Below are positions 16,727-25,963 of a stretch of DNA of 64,000 nucleotides, in pieces. This stretch comes from Pseudomonas sp. 8O (GTDB lineage: Bacteria > Pseudomonadota > Gammaproteobacteria > Pseudomonadales > Pseudomonadaceae). The notes under the pieces were generated by a model. It saw only the letters and a list, made by a program, of their open reading frames with translations. It searched no databases and was not told the origin of the DNA. The stretch spans positions 1,548,826-1,612,825 of the forward strand of contig NZ_LR733265.1 in assembly GCF_902506495.1 (NCBI RefSeq), in the 5' to 3' direction. Made by a program: the position numbers and the translations under genes. The first letter of the stretch is position 1; each line of letters begins with the position of its first letter.

Positions 16727-17497
16727 CTAGCGCACCACGATACCGCGGCTGGCCAGGTAGGCCTTGGCTTCCGGCACGGTGTACTCGCCGAAGTGGAAGA
16801 TGCTCGCGGCCAGCACGGCATCGGCCTTGCCTTCGAGGATGCCGTCGGCCAGGTGCTGCAGGTTGCCGACACCACCGGAGGCGATCACCGGCACGCGCAC
16901 GGCCTCGCTGATGGCGCGGGTAACACCGAGGTCGTAACCGCTTTTGACGCCGTCCTGATCCATGCTGGTCAGCAGGATTTCACCGGCGCCCAGCTCTTCC
17001 ATCTTGCGCGCCCACGCCACGGCATCCAGGCCGGTCGGTTTGCGCCCGCCATGGGTGAAGATCTCCCAGCGGCCAGGTTCACCCGGCGCGGAAACGCGCT
17101 TGGCGTCGATGGCGACGACGATGCACTGCGAACCGAAACGCGCCGCGGCTTCGCCAACGAACTCGGGGTTGAACACCGCAGCAGTGTTGATCGACACCTT
17201 GTCGGCGCCGGCATTGAGCAGGTTGCGAATGTCCTGCACGGTGCGCACGCCGCCACCGACGGTCAACGGGATGAACACCTGGCTGGCCATGCGCTCGACG
17301 GTGTGCAGCGTGGTATCGCGGCCATCGACGCTGGCGGTGATGTCGAGGAAGGTGATCTCGTCGGCGCCCTGCTCATCGTAGCGGCGAGCGATTTCCACCG
17401 GATCACCGGCGTCGCGGATGTTCTCGAACTTGACGCCCTTGACCACGCGGCCGTTGTCCACGTCGAGGCAGGGGATAATGCGTTTAGCCAGTGCCAT
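16727..17497 (-). CDS. hisF: imidazole glycerol phosphate synthase cyclase subunit HisF
   Basis: 256 residues, a (beta/alpha)8 barrel. It condenses ammonia from HisH with PRFAR to give imidazole glycerol phosphate and AICAR in histidine synthesis. Catalytic Asp11 is in IIPCLDVDNGRVVKG and the second Asp in LLTSMDQDG; phosphate-binding loops VTVGGG-type (PLTVGGGVR) and IASGGVGN are present. It is downstream of hisA, with a short repeat in the 84-bp gap between them. Confidence 0.97.
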   Translation of the reverse strand: MALAKRIIPCLDVDNGRVVKGVKFENIRDAGDPVEIARRYDEQGADEITFLDITASVDGRDTTLHTVERMASQVFIPLTVGGGVRTVQDIRNLLNAGADKVSINTAAVFNPEFVGEAAARFGSQCIVVAIDAKRVSAPGEPGRWEIFTHGGRKPTGLDAVAWARKMEELGAGEILLTSMDQDGVKSGYDLGVTRAISEAVRVPVIASGGVGNLQHLADGILEGKADAVLAASIFHFGEYTVPEAKAYLASRGIVVR

Positions 17498-17510
17498 GTC
17501 GACTTCTCTC

Positions 17511-17533
17511 GTAGGGTGCGCCGCGCGCACCGA
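17511..17533. repeat. short palindromic intergenic repeat, family member 3
   Basis: GTAGGGTGCGCCGCGCGCAC is nearly identical to the element at 13997, again followed by an inverted GGTGCGCGCAGCCTAGGCGG to about 17572. It sits within the his operon, between hisA and hisF. Confidence 0.55.
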
Positions 17534-17581
17534 TAAACCGTCAGCGGTGCGCGCAGCCTAGGCGGCCGAGCACACCCGCCA

Positions 17582-18319
17582 TTAACCCTTGAAGTTGTCG
17601 CAGAAGGCCTGCGCCTCGGCCACATCCAGGGTGCCTTCGTAGATGGCACGCCCGGTGATGGCGCCGATGATGCCGGGCGAACGCGCCAGCAGCAGCTTCT
17701 CGATATCGCCGAGGTTGTGGATGCCGCCGGAAGCGATCACCGGAATCTTGCTGGCGGCAGCCAGCGCGGCGGTGGCTTCGACGTTGCAGCCCTGCATCAT
17801 GCCGTCTTTGGCAATGTCGGTATAAACGATGGCGGACACGCCATCGACCTCGAAGCGCTTGGCCAGGTCGGTGGCCTGCACGCTGGACACTTCAGCCCAG
17901 CCGTCGGTGGCAACGAAACCATCCTTGGCATCCAGACCGACGATCACCTTGCCAGGGAACGCCTTGCACGCCTCGGTGACGAACTCGGGCTCTTTCACGG
18001 CCTTGGTACCGATGATCACGTAGCTGACCCCGGCGCGCACGTAGTGCTCGATGGTCTCCAGAGTACGGATGCCGCCACCGATCTGGATCGGCAGAGTCGG
18101 GTAGCGCTTGGCGATGGCGGTGACCACTTCACCGTTGACCGGCTGGCCTTCGAAAGCGCCATTGAGATCGACCAGATGCAGACGACGGCAGCCACCCTCG
18201 ACCCACTTGGCGGCCATGCTCACCGGGTCATCGGAGAACACCGTGGAGTCTTCCATGCGGCCTTGGCGCAGACGCACGCAGGCGCCGTCCTTCAGATCGA
18301 TAGCGGGGATAATCAGCAT
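17582..18319 (-). CDS. hisA: phosphoribosylformimino-5-aminoimidazole carboxamide ribotide isomerase HisA
   Basis: 245 residues, a (beta/alpha)8 barrel related to HisF. It isomerises ProFAR to PRFAR, the HisF substrate. Catalytic Asp8 is in IPAIDLKDGACVRL and the second Asp in VYTDIAKDGM. Phosphate loops QIGGGIR and IASGGIHN are intact. It lies between the DUF2164 gene and hisF in the same direction. Confidence 0.97.
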   Translation of the reverse strand: MLIIPAIDLKDGACVRLRQGRMEDSTVFSDDPVSMAAKWVEGGCRRLHLVDLNGAFEGQPVNGEVVTAIAKRYPTLPIQIGGGIRTLETIEHYVRAGVSYVIIGTKAVKEPEFVTEACKAFPGKVIVGLDAKDGFVATDGWAEVSSVQATDLAKRFEVDGVSAIVYTDIAKDGMMQGCNVEATAALAAASKIPVIASGGIHNLGDIEKLLLARSPGIIGAITGRAIYEGTLDVAEAQAFCDNFKG

Positions 18320-18356
18320 CGGTTGAACCTGCTCAAGTTTGAATTCGGTAAGGCGC

Positions 18357-18611
18357 TCAGCTCTTCTCGAGCGCCCAGAGGTCGCTCTCGATGCTCTCGA
18401 ACCTGTCTTTCAGGTGCGCCTGCACATCGAGAATCGCCTTGTTGTAATAGTGCGGCGCCAGCTCGCGGGTGATCTGGTCGAGGACTTCCTGCACTTCGAA
18501 GGTGCCCAGTTGCAGCTCGAAACGCTCGTCGAGAAAGCGTTGCAGCATCAGCAGCGCGGCCTGCTCCTGGGCAGGTTCGAGCGCCAGACTGGGAGCCTTG
18601 GCGCGAGCCAT
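18357..18611 (-). CDS. DUF2164 family protein
   Basis: 84 residues from the ATG at 18611, which overlaps the hisH stop codon as TAATG, so translation is probably coupled. The C-terminal half (EVLDQITRELAPHYYNKAI) matches the DUF2164 family; this small, probably helical cytoplasmic protein has no known function. It sits within the histidine operon between hisH and hisA, so a link with that pathway or simple co-transcription are both possible. The much longer frame upstream is an antisense-free extension inside hisH and is not supported. Confidence 0.75.
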   Translation of the reverse strand: MARAKAPSLALEPAQEQAALLMLQRFLDERFELQLGTFEVQEVLDQITRELAPHYYNKAILDVQAHLKDRFESIESDLWALEKS

Positions 18612-19249
18612 TACCAGCGGCCATCCCAGGCGGCGAAGTTCTGCAGCAGCTGCAGGCCATGGGTGTGGCTCTTCTCCGGGTGGAACTGCACGGCGAAGCG
18701 CGAGCCCTCGGCCAGCGCTGCGGCGAAGTCCTTGCCGTAGTGACCGCGACCGACCACCTGCTGCGGCTTGCCAGCCTCGATGTAATAGCTGTGCACGAAG
18801 TAGAAGCGCGCGTGGTCCGGGATGTCGTGCCAGAGCGGGTGCTTCACCGCCTGGCTGACCTCGTTCCAGCCCATATGCGGCACCTTGAGGCGCTCGCCAT
18901 CTTCGTTCAGATCCTTGCCGAAGAAGCGCACCTGGCCGGGGAACAGGCCAATGCAATCGACGCCGTCGTTCTCCTCGCTGCGCTCGAGCAGCGCCTGCAT
19001 GCCGACGCAGATGCCGAGGAAGGGGCGGTCGGCGCTGACTTCACGCACCAGCTCGTCGAAGCCCAGGCGCCTGATCTCGGCCATGCAGTCGCGAATCGCA
19101 CCGACACCAGGGAACACCACGCGATCAGCCTCGCGGATCACCTTGGCGTCGCTGGTCACCAGTACGCGGCCAGCGCCTACGTGCTCCAGCGCCTTGGCCA
19201 CCGAGTGCAGGTTGCCCATGCCATAGTCGATTACGGCTACGGTCTGCAT
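18611..19249 (-). CDS. hisH: imidazole glycerol phosphate synthase glutaminase subunit HisH
   Basis: 212 residues, a class I glutamine amidotransferase that feeds ammonia to HisF. The nucleophile Cys is in GICVGMQALL, the His and Glu of the triad in VQFHPEKSHTHG, and the oxyanion strand DYGMGNLHSVA at the N-terminus. It begins one base after the hisB stop codon. Confidence 0.97.
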   Translation of the reverse strand: MQTVAVIDYGMGNLHSVAKALEHVGAGRVLVTSDAKVIREADRVVFPGVGAIRDCMAEIRRLGFDELVREVSADRPFLGICVGMQALLERSEENDGVDCIGLFPGQVRFFGKDLNEDGERLKVPHMGWNEVSQAVKHPLWHDIPDHARFYFVHSYYIEAGKPQQVVGRGHYGKDFAAALAEGSRFAVQFHPEKSHTHGLQLLQNFAAWDGRW

Positions 19250-19843
19250 TTACAGGCAGCCCTTGGTCGACGGCATCTGCCCGGCCATGCGCGGATCCAG
19301 CTCCACGGCCATGCGCAACGCGCGGCCGAAGGCCTTGAACACGGTTTCGATCTGGTGGTGGGTGTTGTGCCCACGCAGGTTGTCGATGTGCAGGCTGACC
19401 AGCGCGTGGTTGACGAAGCCCTGGAAGAATTCCTGGAACAGATCGACGTCGAAGTTACCGACCACCGCGCGGGTGAACGGCACGTGCATCTGCAGGCCCG
19501 GACGACCGGAGAAGTCGATCACCACGCGCGACAGCGCCTCGTCCAGCGGCACATAGGAATGGCCGTAACGGGTCATCCCTTTCTTGTCACCGATGGCCTT
19601 GGTAAAAGCCTGGCCGAGGGTAATGCCGACGTCCTCGACGGTGTGGTGGTCGTCGATATGCAGATCGCCCTTGCACTCGATATCGAGGTCGATCAGACCA
19701 TGACGGGCGATCTGGTCGAGCATGTGCTCGAGAAAGGGCACACCGATATCGAAGCGCGCCTTGCCGGTGCCATCCAGGTTGATCGAAACCTTGACCTGGG
19801 TCTCCAGGGTGTTGCGCTCGACGAATGCCGTACGTTCGGCCAT
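19250..19843 (-). CDS. hisB: imidazoleglycerol-phosphate dehydratase HisB
   Basis: 197 residues, the monofunctional dehydratase without the phosphatase domain found in enteric HisB. Its Mn-binding repeats HMLDQIARHG, DDHHTVEDVG and HNTHHQIE are present. The ATG at 19843 follows GGAG and gives the normal family N-terminus (MAERTAFVERNT); an ATG four codons upstream is also in frame. It is the first gene of hisB-hisH-DUF2164-hisA-hisF. Confidence 0.96.
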   Translation of the reverse strand: MAERTAFVERNTLETQVKVSINLDGTGKARFDIGVPFLEHMLDQIARHGLIDLDIECKGDLHIDDHHTVEDVGITLGQAFTKAIGDKKGMTRYGHSYVPLDEALSRVVIDFSGRPGLQMHVPFTRAVVGNFDVDLFQEFFQGFVNHALVSLHIDNLRGHNTHHQIETVFKAFGRALRMAVELDPRMAGQMPSTKGCL

Positions 19844-19937
19844 CACCAGCTCCACGAATCACTAACGGAAAAAGGCCAGCATTATAGGCGTGCAGGGGCG
19901 ACAACGGCTACCGGCGATGGTCGAACGGCCAGAAACG

Positions 19938-19975
19938 AAAAAGCCCGCGCAGGCGACAGGCCTGCGCGGGCTTTT
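19938..19975. terminator. rho-independent terminator
   Basis: AAAAAGCCCGCGCAGGC pairs with GCCTGCGCGGGCTTTT around a 5-base loop. It lies 15 bp after the stop of the MFS gene on the minus strand and is oriented to end that transcript; it also separates it from hisB. Confidence 0.9.
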
Positions 19976-19989
19976 CCACAAGCACGACG

Positions 19990-21648
19990 TTACTGGAACA
20001 GCACGACGGTCTTCTGCAGGGTGATCCACACACCCCAGGCCAGCGGAATACCCACCACCAGCCAGGCGGCGACCGCCACCGGCTTGCTCGACGGGTCAGC
20101 CGACCACTCCAGCTCGCTAGCTGCCGGCGCCGACTTCTCGCCATGGGCGCGCTCGGCGGCCAGCTCGGCCTCGGTCATGAAGTACTTCGGCGCCACCGGA
20201 CGCACCAGGGCGTTGCAGATGAAGCCCAGCACCAGCAGGCCGGCCAGGATATACAGAGTGATGTCGTAGGCCGCAGCCTTCTCCACCCCGATGCTCAGCT
20301 GGTACTCGCGCAGGTAGTTGACCAGCACCGGACCGAGCACACCTGCCACTGCCCAGGCGGTCAGCAGGCGACCATGAATCGCGCCGACCATCTGCGTGCC
20401 GAACAGGTCGGCCAGGTAGGCAGGCACGGTGGCGAAGCCGCCGCCGTACATCGACAGGATGATGCAGAACGCCAACACGAACAGCGCCAGGCTACCCAGG
20501 TGAGCAAGCATCGGCACCGAAGCGTAGAGCGCGAACCCCAGGCCGAAGAACACGAAGTAGGTGCCCTTGCGCCCGATGAAGTCCGAGCAGGAGGCCCAGA
20601 AGAAGCGGCCGCCGATGTTGAACAGACTGAGCAGCCCGGTGAACCCGGCGGCAATGGCGGCGATCTCGACCAGCTGCGCGGAACTGAGTTCGTTGAATGC
20701 CAGGTCGACACCGATCAGCTTGCCGGCGAAGACTTCCTGCAGCAAAGGCGAAGCCATGCCGATGATGCCGATACCCGCCGATACGTTCAGGCACAGCACA
20801 GCCCAGACCAGCCAGAATTGCGGGGTCTTCCACGCGGTATTTACGTGCACATGCCCCTTGGTGATCATCGCGTTGTTGGCCTTGGCCACCGGCGCGGTCC
20901 AGCCTGCCGGCTTCCAGCCAGTCGGCGGTACGCGGTAGGACAGCGCGCCGCCCATCATGAAGATGAAGTAGATCACCGCCATGACCACGAAACTCTGCCA
21001 GACACCAACGCCTTCAGCCGAAGCGAAGTGATTCATCAGAATCGCCGCCAGCGGCGCACCGACCATCGCACCACCACCGAAGCCCATGATCGCCATGCCG
21101 GTCGCCATGCCGCGCTTGTCCGGGAACCACTTGATCAGGGTCGAAACCGGCGAGATGTAGCCCAGGCCGAGACCGATACCGCCGATTACCCCCGAACCCA
21201 GCCATAGCAGCCAGATCTGGTGGGTATAGATACCCAGCGCGGAAATCAGCAGACCACCGCACCAGCACAGCGCGGAAACCACGCCAGCCTTGCGCGGGCC
21301 AGCATGCTCCAGCCAGCCACCCCAGATGGCAGCCGAGCAGCCGAGGAAAACGAAGAACAGGGTGTAAATCCAGCCGAGCATGGAAATCTGCCAGTCGCAG
21401 TTACTGGCGAAGATCTGCTCGAAGAAGCCCATTTCCGGTACGCAGGCCGTGGCGGCAGTGATGCCGACCGCTTTCGACAGCGGCAACCAGAACACCGAGA
21501 AGCCGTAGGCCATACCGATACACAGGTGAATAGCGAGAGCGGCTGGCGGAACCAGCCAACGGTTGAAACCGGGTCGCGCGATGATGCGCTCTTTGGACAG
21601 GAATGCAGGCTTCGCCACATCGTCGTCCAATACAAAGGCGTCAGTCAT
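19990..21648 (-). CDS. OFA-family MFS transporter (oxalate/formate antiporter type)
   Basis: 552 residues from the ATG at 21648, with about 12 membrane segments plus one extra near the C-terminus (VAAWLVVGIPLAWGVWITL). OFA features include GFSVFWLPLSKAVG in segment 1, SPVSTLIKWFPDKRGMATG in the loop between segments 4 and 5, and GIGLGLGYISP. It resembles the long bacterial OFA group with a DUF-like tail, which is often found near formate metabolism genes. The substrate, a small carboxylate, is inferred only from family membership. No metabolic partner gene lies beside it. Confidence 0.85.
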   Translation of the reverse strand: MTDAFVLDDDVAKPAFLSKERIIARPGFNRWLVPPAALAIHLCIGMAYGFSVFWLPLSKAVGITAATACVPEMGFFEQIFASNCDWQISMLGWIYTLFFVFLGCSAAIWGGWLEHAGPRKAGVVSALCWCGGLLISALGIYTHQIWLLWLGSGVIGGIGLGLGYISPVSTLIKWFPDKRGMATGMAIMGFGGGAMVGAPLAAILMNHFASAEGVGVWQSFVVMAVIYFIFMMGGALSYRVPPTGWKPAGWTAPVAKANNAMITKGHVHVNTAWKTPQFWLVWAVLCLNVSAGIGIIGMASPLLQEVFAGKLIGVDLAFNELSSAQLVEIAAIAAGFTGLLSLFNIGGRFFWASCSDFIGRKGTYFVFFGLGFALYASVPMLAHLGSLALFVLAFCIILSMYGGGFATVPAYLADLFGTQMVGAIHGRLLTAWAVAGVLGPVLVNYLREYQLSIGVEKAAAYDITLYILAGLLVLGFICNALVRPVAPKYFMTEAELAAERAHGEKSAPAASELEWSADPSSKPVAVAAWLVVGIPLAWGVWITLQKTVVLFQ

Positions 21649-22021
21649 AGAGAGGTCTCTTCTTATGGTTACGAGCAAGCAAGGGCAATCGCATCAACTC
21701 GCCGAAGCAAAAGCTTGCGGAGAGTAGCACCAGGGCGCGACAAATCGCCGCGCAAGAAGTCAATTTTTATCAATTCATGCAGATTTCTTGTTTTTTTCGC
21801 AAAAACCCAAAAGGCCTCATCTATTGCGTGATAGATGCTGTCGATACACCCCGCCTGCTGCACGCCACAGCGCCGGGGAACCGCTCGAACCTATTCCGAT
21901 CCAAGCTCGAGCCGATCCCTGCTCACCGCCTCAAGCAGGCGCCTGGACATGACGGCATGACGCTATAATCGGCAGTCGTCTACAAACCGCCATTCCAGCT
22001 CTCGAAACCAAGGACCCGTCC
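21649..22021. other. intergenic region between divergent genes
   Basis: 373 bp between the OFA transporter and asmA. It includes an AT-rich stretch (21755–21830) that probably holds promoters for both genes. No convincing coding frame, repeat or RNA was seen. Confidence 0.6.
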
Positions 22022-24247
22022 ATGAAAGCGTTAGGCAAGATCCTGGGCCTTTTCTTTCTCGGCTTGCTGCTGATCGTAGTGGCGCTGCTGTTCGCCCTGA
22101 CTCATCTGTTCGACCCCAACGACTACAAGGACGAGATTCGCCAGATCGCGCGCGACAAGGCCAACCTCGAACTGCAGCTCAGGGGCGACATCGGCTGGAG
22201 CCTGTTCCCCTGGCTGGGCCTGGAACTCACCGACGCCACCCTGGCCAGCGCCGACACCCCGGACAAGCCCTTCGCCGACCTGCGCATGATCGGCCTGTCA
22301 GTGCGCGTGATGCCACTGCTGCGCAAGGAAGTGCAGATGAGCGATATCCGCGTCGACGGCCTCAATCTCAACCTGCAGCGTGACGACAAAGGCCGTGGTA
22401 ACTGGGAAGGCGTCGGCCGCCCGGCCCAGGCCAGCGCGCCGCAGCAAGCACCTGGCGAGCTGGCGCCGAGCGACACCACGCCGCCGAGCCAGCCGAGCGA
22501 CAAACCGGCCGGCCAACCGGTCAAGCTGGATATCGACAGCCTCACCCTGAGCAACTCGCGCGTTGATTACAGCGACGCGCAGAAGGGTCAGCAATTCACC
22601 GTCGAGAACATCGAGCTGAAAACCGGCGCCATCCGCGAAGGCGCCAGCATCCCGGTCAAACTCAGCGCCTTCTTCGGCACCAATCAGCCGGTGCTGCGCG
22701 CACGCAGCGAAGTTGAAGGCCAGCTGCGTTTCGACCGCGCGCTCAAGCGCTACCAGTTCGAAGATCTGAAACTGGCCGGCGAAGCCTCGGGTGAACCGCT
22801 CAAGGGCAAGACCCTCAACTTCTCCGCCCAGGGCCAACTGCTGGTCGACCTGGCCGCCAACATTGCCGAGTGGAATGGCCTCAAGCTCTCCGCCAACCAG
22901 CTGCGCGCCCTCGGCGAAATCAAGGCACGCGAACTGGACAAGGACGCCAGGATTTCCGGCGGGCTGTCCATCGCCTCGCTCAACCTGCGTGAATTCCTCG
23001 ACGGCGTCGGCGTCGAACTGCCGGCCATGCAGGCCAGCGATGCCCTCAGCCAGTTCGAACTGGTCAGCCGCCTGAACGGTTCGGGCAAGGGCATGATGCT
23101 CGAAGAGCTCAACCTCAAACTCGACGGCAGCACCTTCAGCGGCAACCTCGGCGTGAGCGACTTTGCCAAGCAGGCCCTGCGCGCCGATCTCAAGGGCGAC
23201 AAGCTCGACCTGAACCGCTACCTGCCGCCGAAAACCCAGGACAGCGCCGCTGCCGCGCGCAAGGCCGAGGTAAAGGACAGCATCGCCGGCGCCGGCAAGG
23301 ACGGCACCACCCCACTGCCCAACAAACCCACCCAGCAGGCCTGGAGCGACGAAAAAGTGCTGCCGGTGGATCAGCTGCGCAAACTCGACCTGCAACTGGC
23401 GCTCAGCCTCGCCCAGCTCACCTACGACAAGCATCAGCTCAGCGACGTCAATCTCAAGGCCAATGGCCGTGGCGGCCTGATCACCCTGCAAGAGGCGCGC
23501 GGCAAACTGCAGGGCGGCAGCTTCGTCAGCAGCGGGCGCATCGACGTGCGCCAGGCCGAGCCGATGCTCAGCGTGGAAAAACGCCTGACCCGCATACCGC
23601 TGGAGCCGCTGCTGAAAAAGGACGATCAGCCTTCGCCGATCAAGGGCCTGCTCGACCTGGATGCCAAATTCAACACCCGCGGCAACAGCCAGAAGGCCTG
23701 GGTCGAAGCACTCAACGGTAACGCCAGCTTCGTCCTCAACGACGGCGTGCTGGTCGACGCCAACCTAGAACAGCAGTTGTGCCGTGGCATTGCCACCCTC
23801 AACCGCAAGACACTGAGCAACCCACCAACCGGCAAGGACACCCCCTTCCGCGAACTCAAGGGCAGCCTCAGCGTACGCGACGGCGTCGCCCACAACCCGG
23901 ACCTCAAGGCCCAGGTGCCGGGTCTGGCAGTCAGCGGCAACGGCGACCTCGACCTGCGCGTGCTCGGCCTCGACTACAAGGTCGGCATCACCCTGGAAGG
24001 CGACCAGCGCGAAATGCCGGACCCGGCGTGCCAGGTCAACGAGCGCTATGTCGGCATCGAATGGCCGCTGCGTTGCCGTGGCCCGCTGGAACTCGGCGCC
24101 AAGGCCTGCCGCCTGGATCAGGACGGCCTCGGCAAGATCGCCGCGCGCCTGGCCGGCAACAAGCTGACCGAGAAGCTGGAAGAGAAGCTCGGCGACAAGG
24201 TCAGCCCGGAACTGAAAGACGCACTCAAGGGCCTGTTCAACCGATGA
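22022..24247 (+). CDS. asmA: AsmA family protein
   Basis: 741 residues with one N-terminal membrane anchor (LGLFFLGLLLIVVALLFALT) and a large periplasmic part. The AsmA N-terminal signature FDPNDYKDEI is followed by LRGDIGWSLFPWLGLEL; the C-terminal AsmA-type repeat ends in CPLR-like WPLRCRGPLELGAKACRLD. AsmA-like proteins belong to the bridge-like lipid-transfer group, thought to move phospholipids between the membranes. The gene overlaps mutY by ATGA, as in PAO1 PA5146–PA5147. Confidence 0.92.
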   Translation: MKALGKILGLFFLGLLLIVVALLFALTHLFDPNDYKDEIRQIARDKANLELQLRGDIGWSLFPWLGLELTDATLASADTPDKPFADLRMIGLSVRVMPLLRKEVQMSDIRVDGLNLNLQRDDKGRGNWEGVGRPAQASAPQQAPGELAPSDTTPPSQPSDKPAGQPVKLDIDSLTLSNSRVDYSDAQKGQQFTVENIELKTGAIREGASIPVKLSAFFGTNQPVLRARSEVEGQLRFDRALKRYQFEDLKLAGEASGEPLKGKTLNFSAQGQLLVDLAANIAEWNGLKLSANQLRALGEIKARELDKDARISGGLSIASLNLREFLDGVGVELPAMQASDALSQFELVSRLNGSGKGMMLEELNLKLDGSTFSGNLGVSDFAKQALRADLKGDKLDLNRYLPPKTQDSAAAARKAEVKDSIAGAGKDGTTPLPNKPTQQAWSDEKVLPVDQLRKLDLQLALSLAQLTYDKHQLSDVNLKANGRGGLITLQEARGKLQGGSFVSSGRIDVRQAEPMLSVEKRLTRIPLEPLLKKDDQPSPIKGLLDLDAKFNTRGNSQKAWVEALNGNASFVLNDGVLVDANLEQQLCRGIATLNRKTLSNPPTGKDTPFRELKGSLSVRDGVAHNPDLKAQVPGLAVSGNGDLDLRVLGLDYKVGITLEGDQREMPDPACQVNERYVGIEWPLRCRGPLELGAKACRLDQDGLGKIAARLAGNKLTEKLEEKLGDKVSPELKDALKGLFNR

Positions 24248-25311
24248 GCCCCGAGCAATTCAACGGCGCCGTGCTGGCCTGGTACGACCAGCACGGGCGC
24301 AAGGACCTGCCCTGGCAGCAGGGCATCACGCCCTACCGCGTCTGGGTGTCGGAAATCATGCTGCAACAGACCCAGGTCAGCACCGTGCTCGGCTACTTCG
24401 ATCGCTTCATGGCCGCGCTGCCGACCGTGAAGGACCTGGCCGAAGCGCCGGAAGACGAAGTGCTGCACCTGTGGACCGGCCTGGGTTACTACACCCGCGC
24501 CCGCAACCTGCAGAAGACCGCACAGATCGTCATGCGCGAGCACGGCGGCGAGTTCCCGCGCAGCGTAGAGGCGCTTAGCGAACTGCCCGGCATCGGCCGC
24601 TCCACCGCCGGCGCCATCGCCAGCCTGAGCATGGGCGTGCGTGCACCGATCCTCGACGGCAACGTCAAGCGCGTACTGGCGCGCTACGTCGCGCAGGAGG
24701 GCTACCCCGGCGAGCCGAAAGTGGCCAAACAGCTGTGGGACGTCGCCGAGCGCTTCACCCCGCACGAACGGGTCAACCACTACACCCAGGCGATGATGGA
24801 CCTCGGCGCCACCCTCTGCACCCGCAGCAAACCCACCTGCCTGCTGTGCCCGGTGCGCAGCGGCTGCCAGGCGCACCTGCTCGGCCTGGAAATCCGCTAC
24901 CCGGTGTCCAAACCGCGCAAGGCACTGCCGCAGAAACGCACCCTGATGCCGCTGCTGGTCAACGCTGCCGGCGACATCCTGCTCTATCGCCGCCCCTCCA
25001 CCGGGCTATGGGGCGGCCTCTGGAGCCTGCCGGAACTGGACGACCTCGCACAACTCGCAGACCTTGCCCAGCAGCAACAGCTCGCACTCGGCGAACGCCG
25101 CGAACAGGAAGGCCTGACCCACACCTTCAGCCACTTCCAACTGGCCATCGAACCCTGGCTGATCGAGGTAACCGAACAGCCAGGTCGCGTGGCCGAGGCC
25201 GACTGGCTCTGGTATAACCTCGCCACCCCGCCGCGCCTGGGGCTCGCCGCCCCGGTGAAGAAGCTGCTGAAACGCGCGGCGCAAGCCATTACCGCTGGAG
25301 AACCGACATGA
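24244..25311 (+). CDS. mutY: adenine DNA glycosylase MutY
   Basis: 355 residues. It removes adenine mispaired with 8-oxoguanine. Catalytic Glu lies in SEIMLQQTQV, the helix-hairpin-helix in LPGIGRSTAGAI with the catalytic Asp soon after (ILDGNVKRV), and the 4Fe-4S cluster ligands in CTRSKPTCLLCPVRSGC (C-x6-C-x2-C-x5-C). The C-terminal NUDIX-like domain that recognises 8-oxoG is complete (TGLWGGLWSLPE). Its ATG overlaps the asmA stop and its own stop overlaps the yggX start. Confidence 0.97.
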   Translation: MSPEQFNGAVLAWYDQHGRKDLPWQQGITPYRVWVSEIMLQQTQVSTVLGYFDRFMAALPTVKDLAEAPEDEVLHLWTGLGYYTRARNLQKTAQIVMREHGGEFPRSVEALSELPGIGRSTAGAIASLSMGVRAPILDGNVKRVLARYVAQEGYPGEPKVAKQLWDVAERFTPHERVNHYTQAMMDLGATLCTRSKPTCLLCPVRSGCQAHLLGLEIRYPVSKPRKALPQKRTLMPLLVNAAGDILLYRRPSTGLWGGLWSLPELDDLAQLADLAQQQQLALGERREQEGLTHTFSHFQLAIEPWLIEVTEQPGRVAEADWLWYNLATPPRLGLAAPVKKLLKRAAQAITAGEPT

Positions 25312-25580
25312 CCCGCACCGTACAGTGCCGCAAATACAAACAGGAACTGCCCGGCCTGGATCGCGCGCCCTACCCCGGCCCCAAAGGCGAAGACATCTTC
25401 ACCAACGTGTCCAAGCAGGCCTGGGACGAGTGGCAAAAGCACCAGACCATGCTGATCAACGAGCGTCGCCTGAACATGATGAACGCCGAGGACCGCAAGT
25501 TCCTGCAAACCGAGATGGACAAATTCCTCTCCGGCGAGGAATACGCCCAGGCCGAAGGCTACGTACCGCCAAGCGAATAA
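25308..25580 (+). CDS. yggX: probable Fe(2+)-trafficking protein YggX
   Basis: 90 residues with the family signature TVQCRKYKQELPGLDRAPYPG and an acidic C-terminus. YggX-type proteins help protect or supply iron-sulfur enzymes under oxidative stress. Its ATG overlaps the mutY stop codon (ATGA); since MutY has an Fe-S cluster, coupled expression makes sense. Confidence 0.95.
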   Translation: MTRTVQCRKYKQELPGLDRAPYPGPKGEDIFTNVSKQAWDEWQKHQTMLINERRLNMMNAEDRKFLQTEMDKFLSGEEYAQAEGYVPPSE

Positions 25581-25767
25581 GAATGCTTGTGGGAGGGGCT
25601 TTAGCCGCGACAAGGACTGGTATCCCCACACACCAGCCGTCGGCTCTCGAGCGCGGTGCGCACGGTGCCCCCTACCCGTCACGAGCCTAAGCGCCCGAAA
25701 TAATTAAATATTTTTCAAACCCGCGCTTGACACTGATCCTTCAAATCCGTCTAATAGCGCCCCGTTG

Positions 25768-25843
25768 GCCCAGGTAGCTCAGTTGGTAGAGCAGGGGATT
25801 GAAAATCCCCGTGTCGGCGGTTCGATTCCGTCCCTGGGCACCA
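25768..25843 (+). tRNA. tRNA-Phe (GAA)
   Basis: 76 bases with encoded CCA. The acceptor GCCCAGG pairs with CCTGGGC, the D arm is AGCTCAGTTGGTAGAGC, the anticodon loop TTGAAAA carries GAA, and the T arm is GGTTCGATTCC. It is followed within 40 bp by a terminator. It borders the restriction-modification operon. Confidence 0.98.
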
Positions 25844-25880
25844 TATACAGACTTCAGATGGTTTAAGTACCTTCTGAAGG

Positions 25881-25916
25881 CAATAAAAAACCGGCCTTTG
25901 AGCCGGTTTTTTATTG
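25881..25916. terminator. bidirectional rho-independent terminator
   Basis: CAATAAAAAACCGGC and GCCGGTTTTTTATTG pair perfectly around a 6-base loop. It lies between tRNA-Phe and the end of the convergent restriction operon and can serve both. Confidence 0.92.
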
Positions 25917-25963
25917 CCTGCGTTTTCACGGGAAGCCGCTTAAGCCCAGCTCTCTCGTCACCG

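Noticed and set aside
18659..20269. 536-codon plus-strand frame across hisH and hisB
   Set aside because: It is a shadow of two clearly identified histidine genes and carries no domain pattern.
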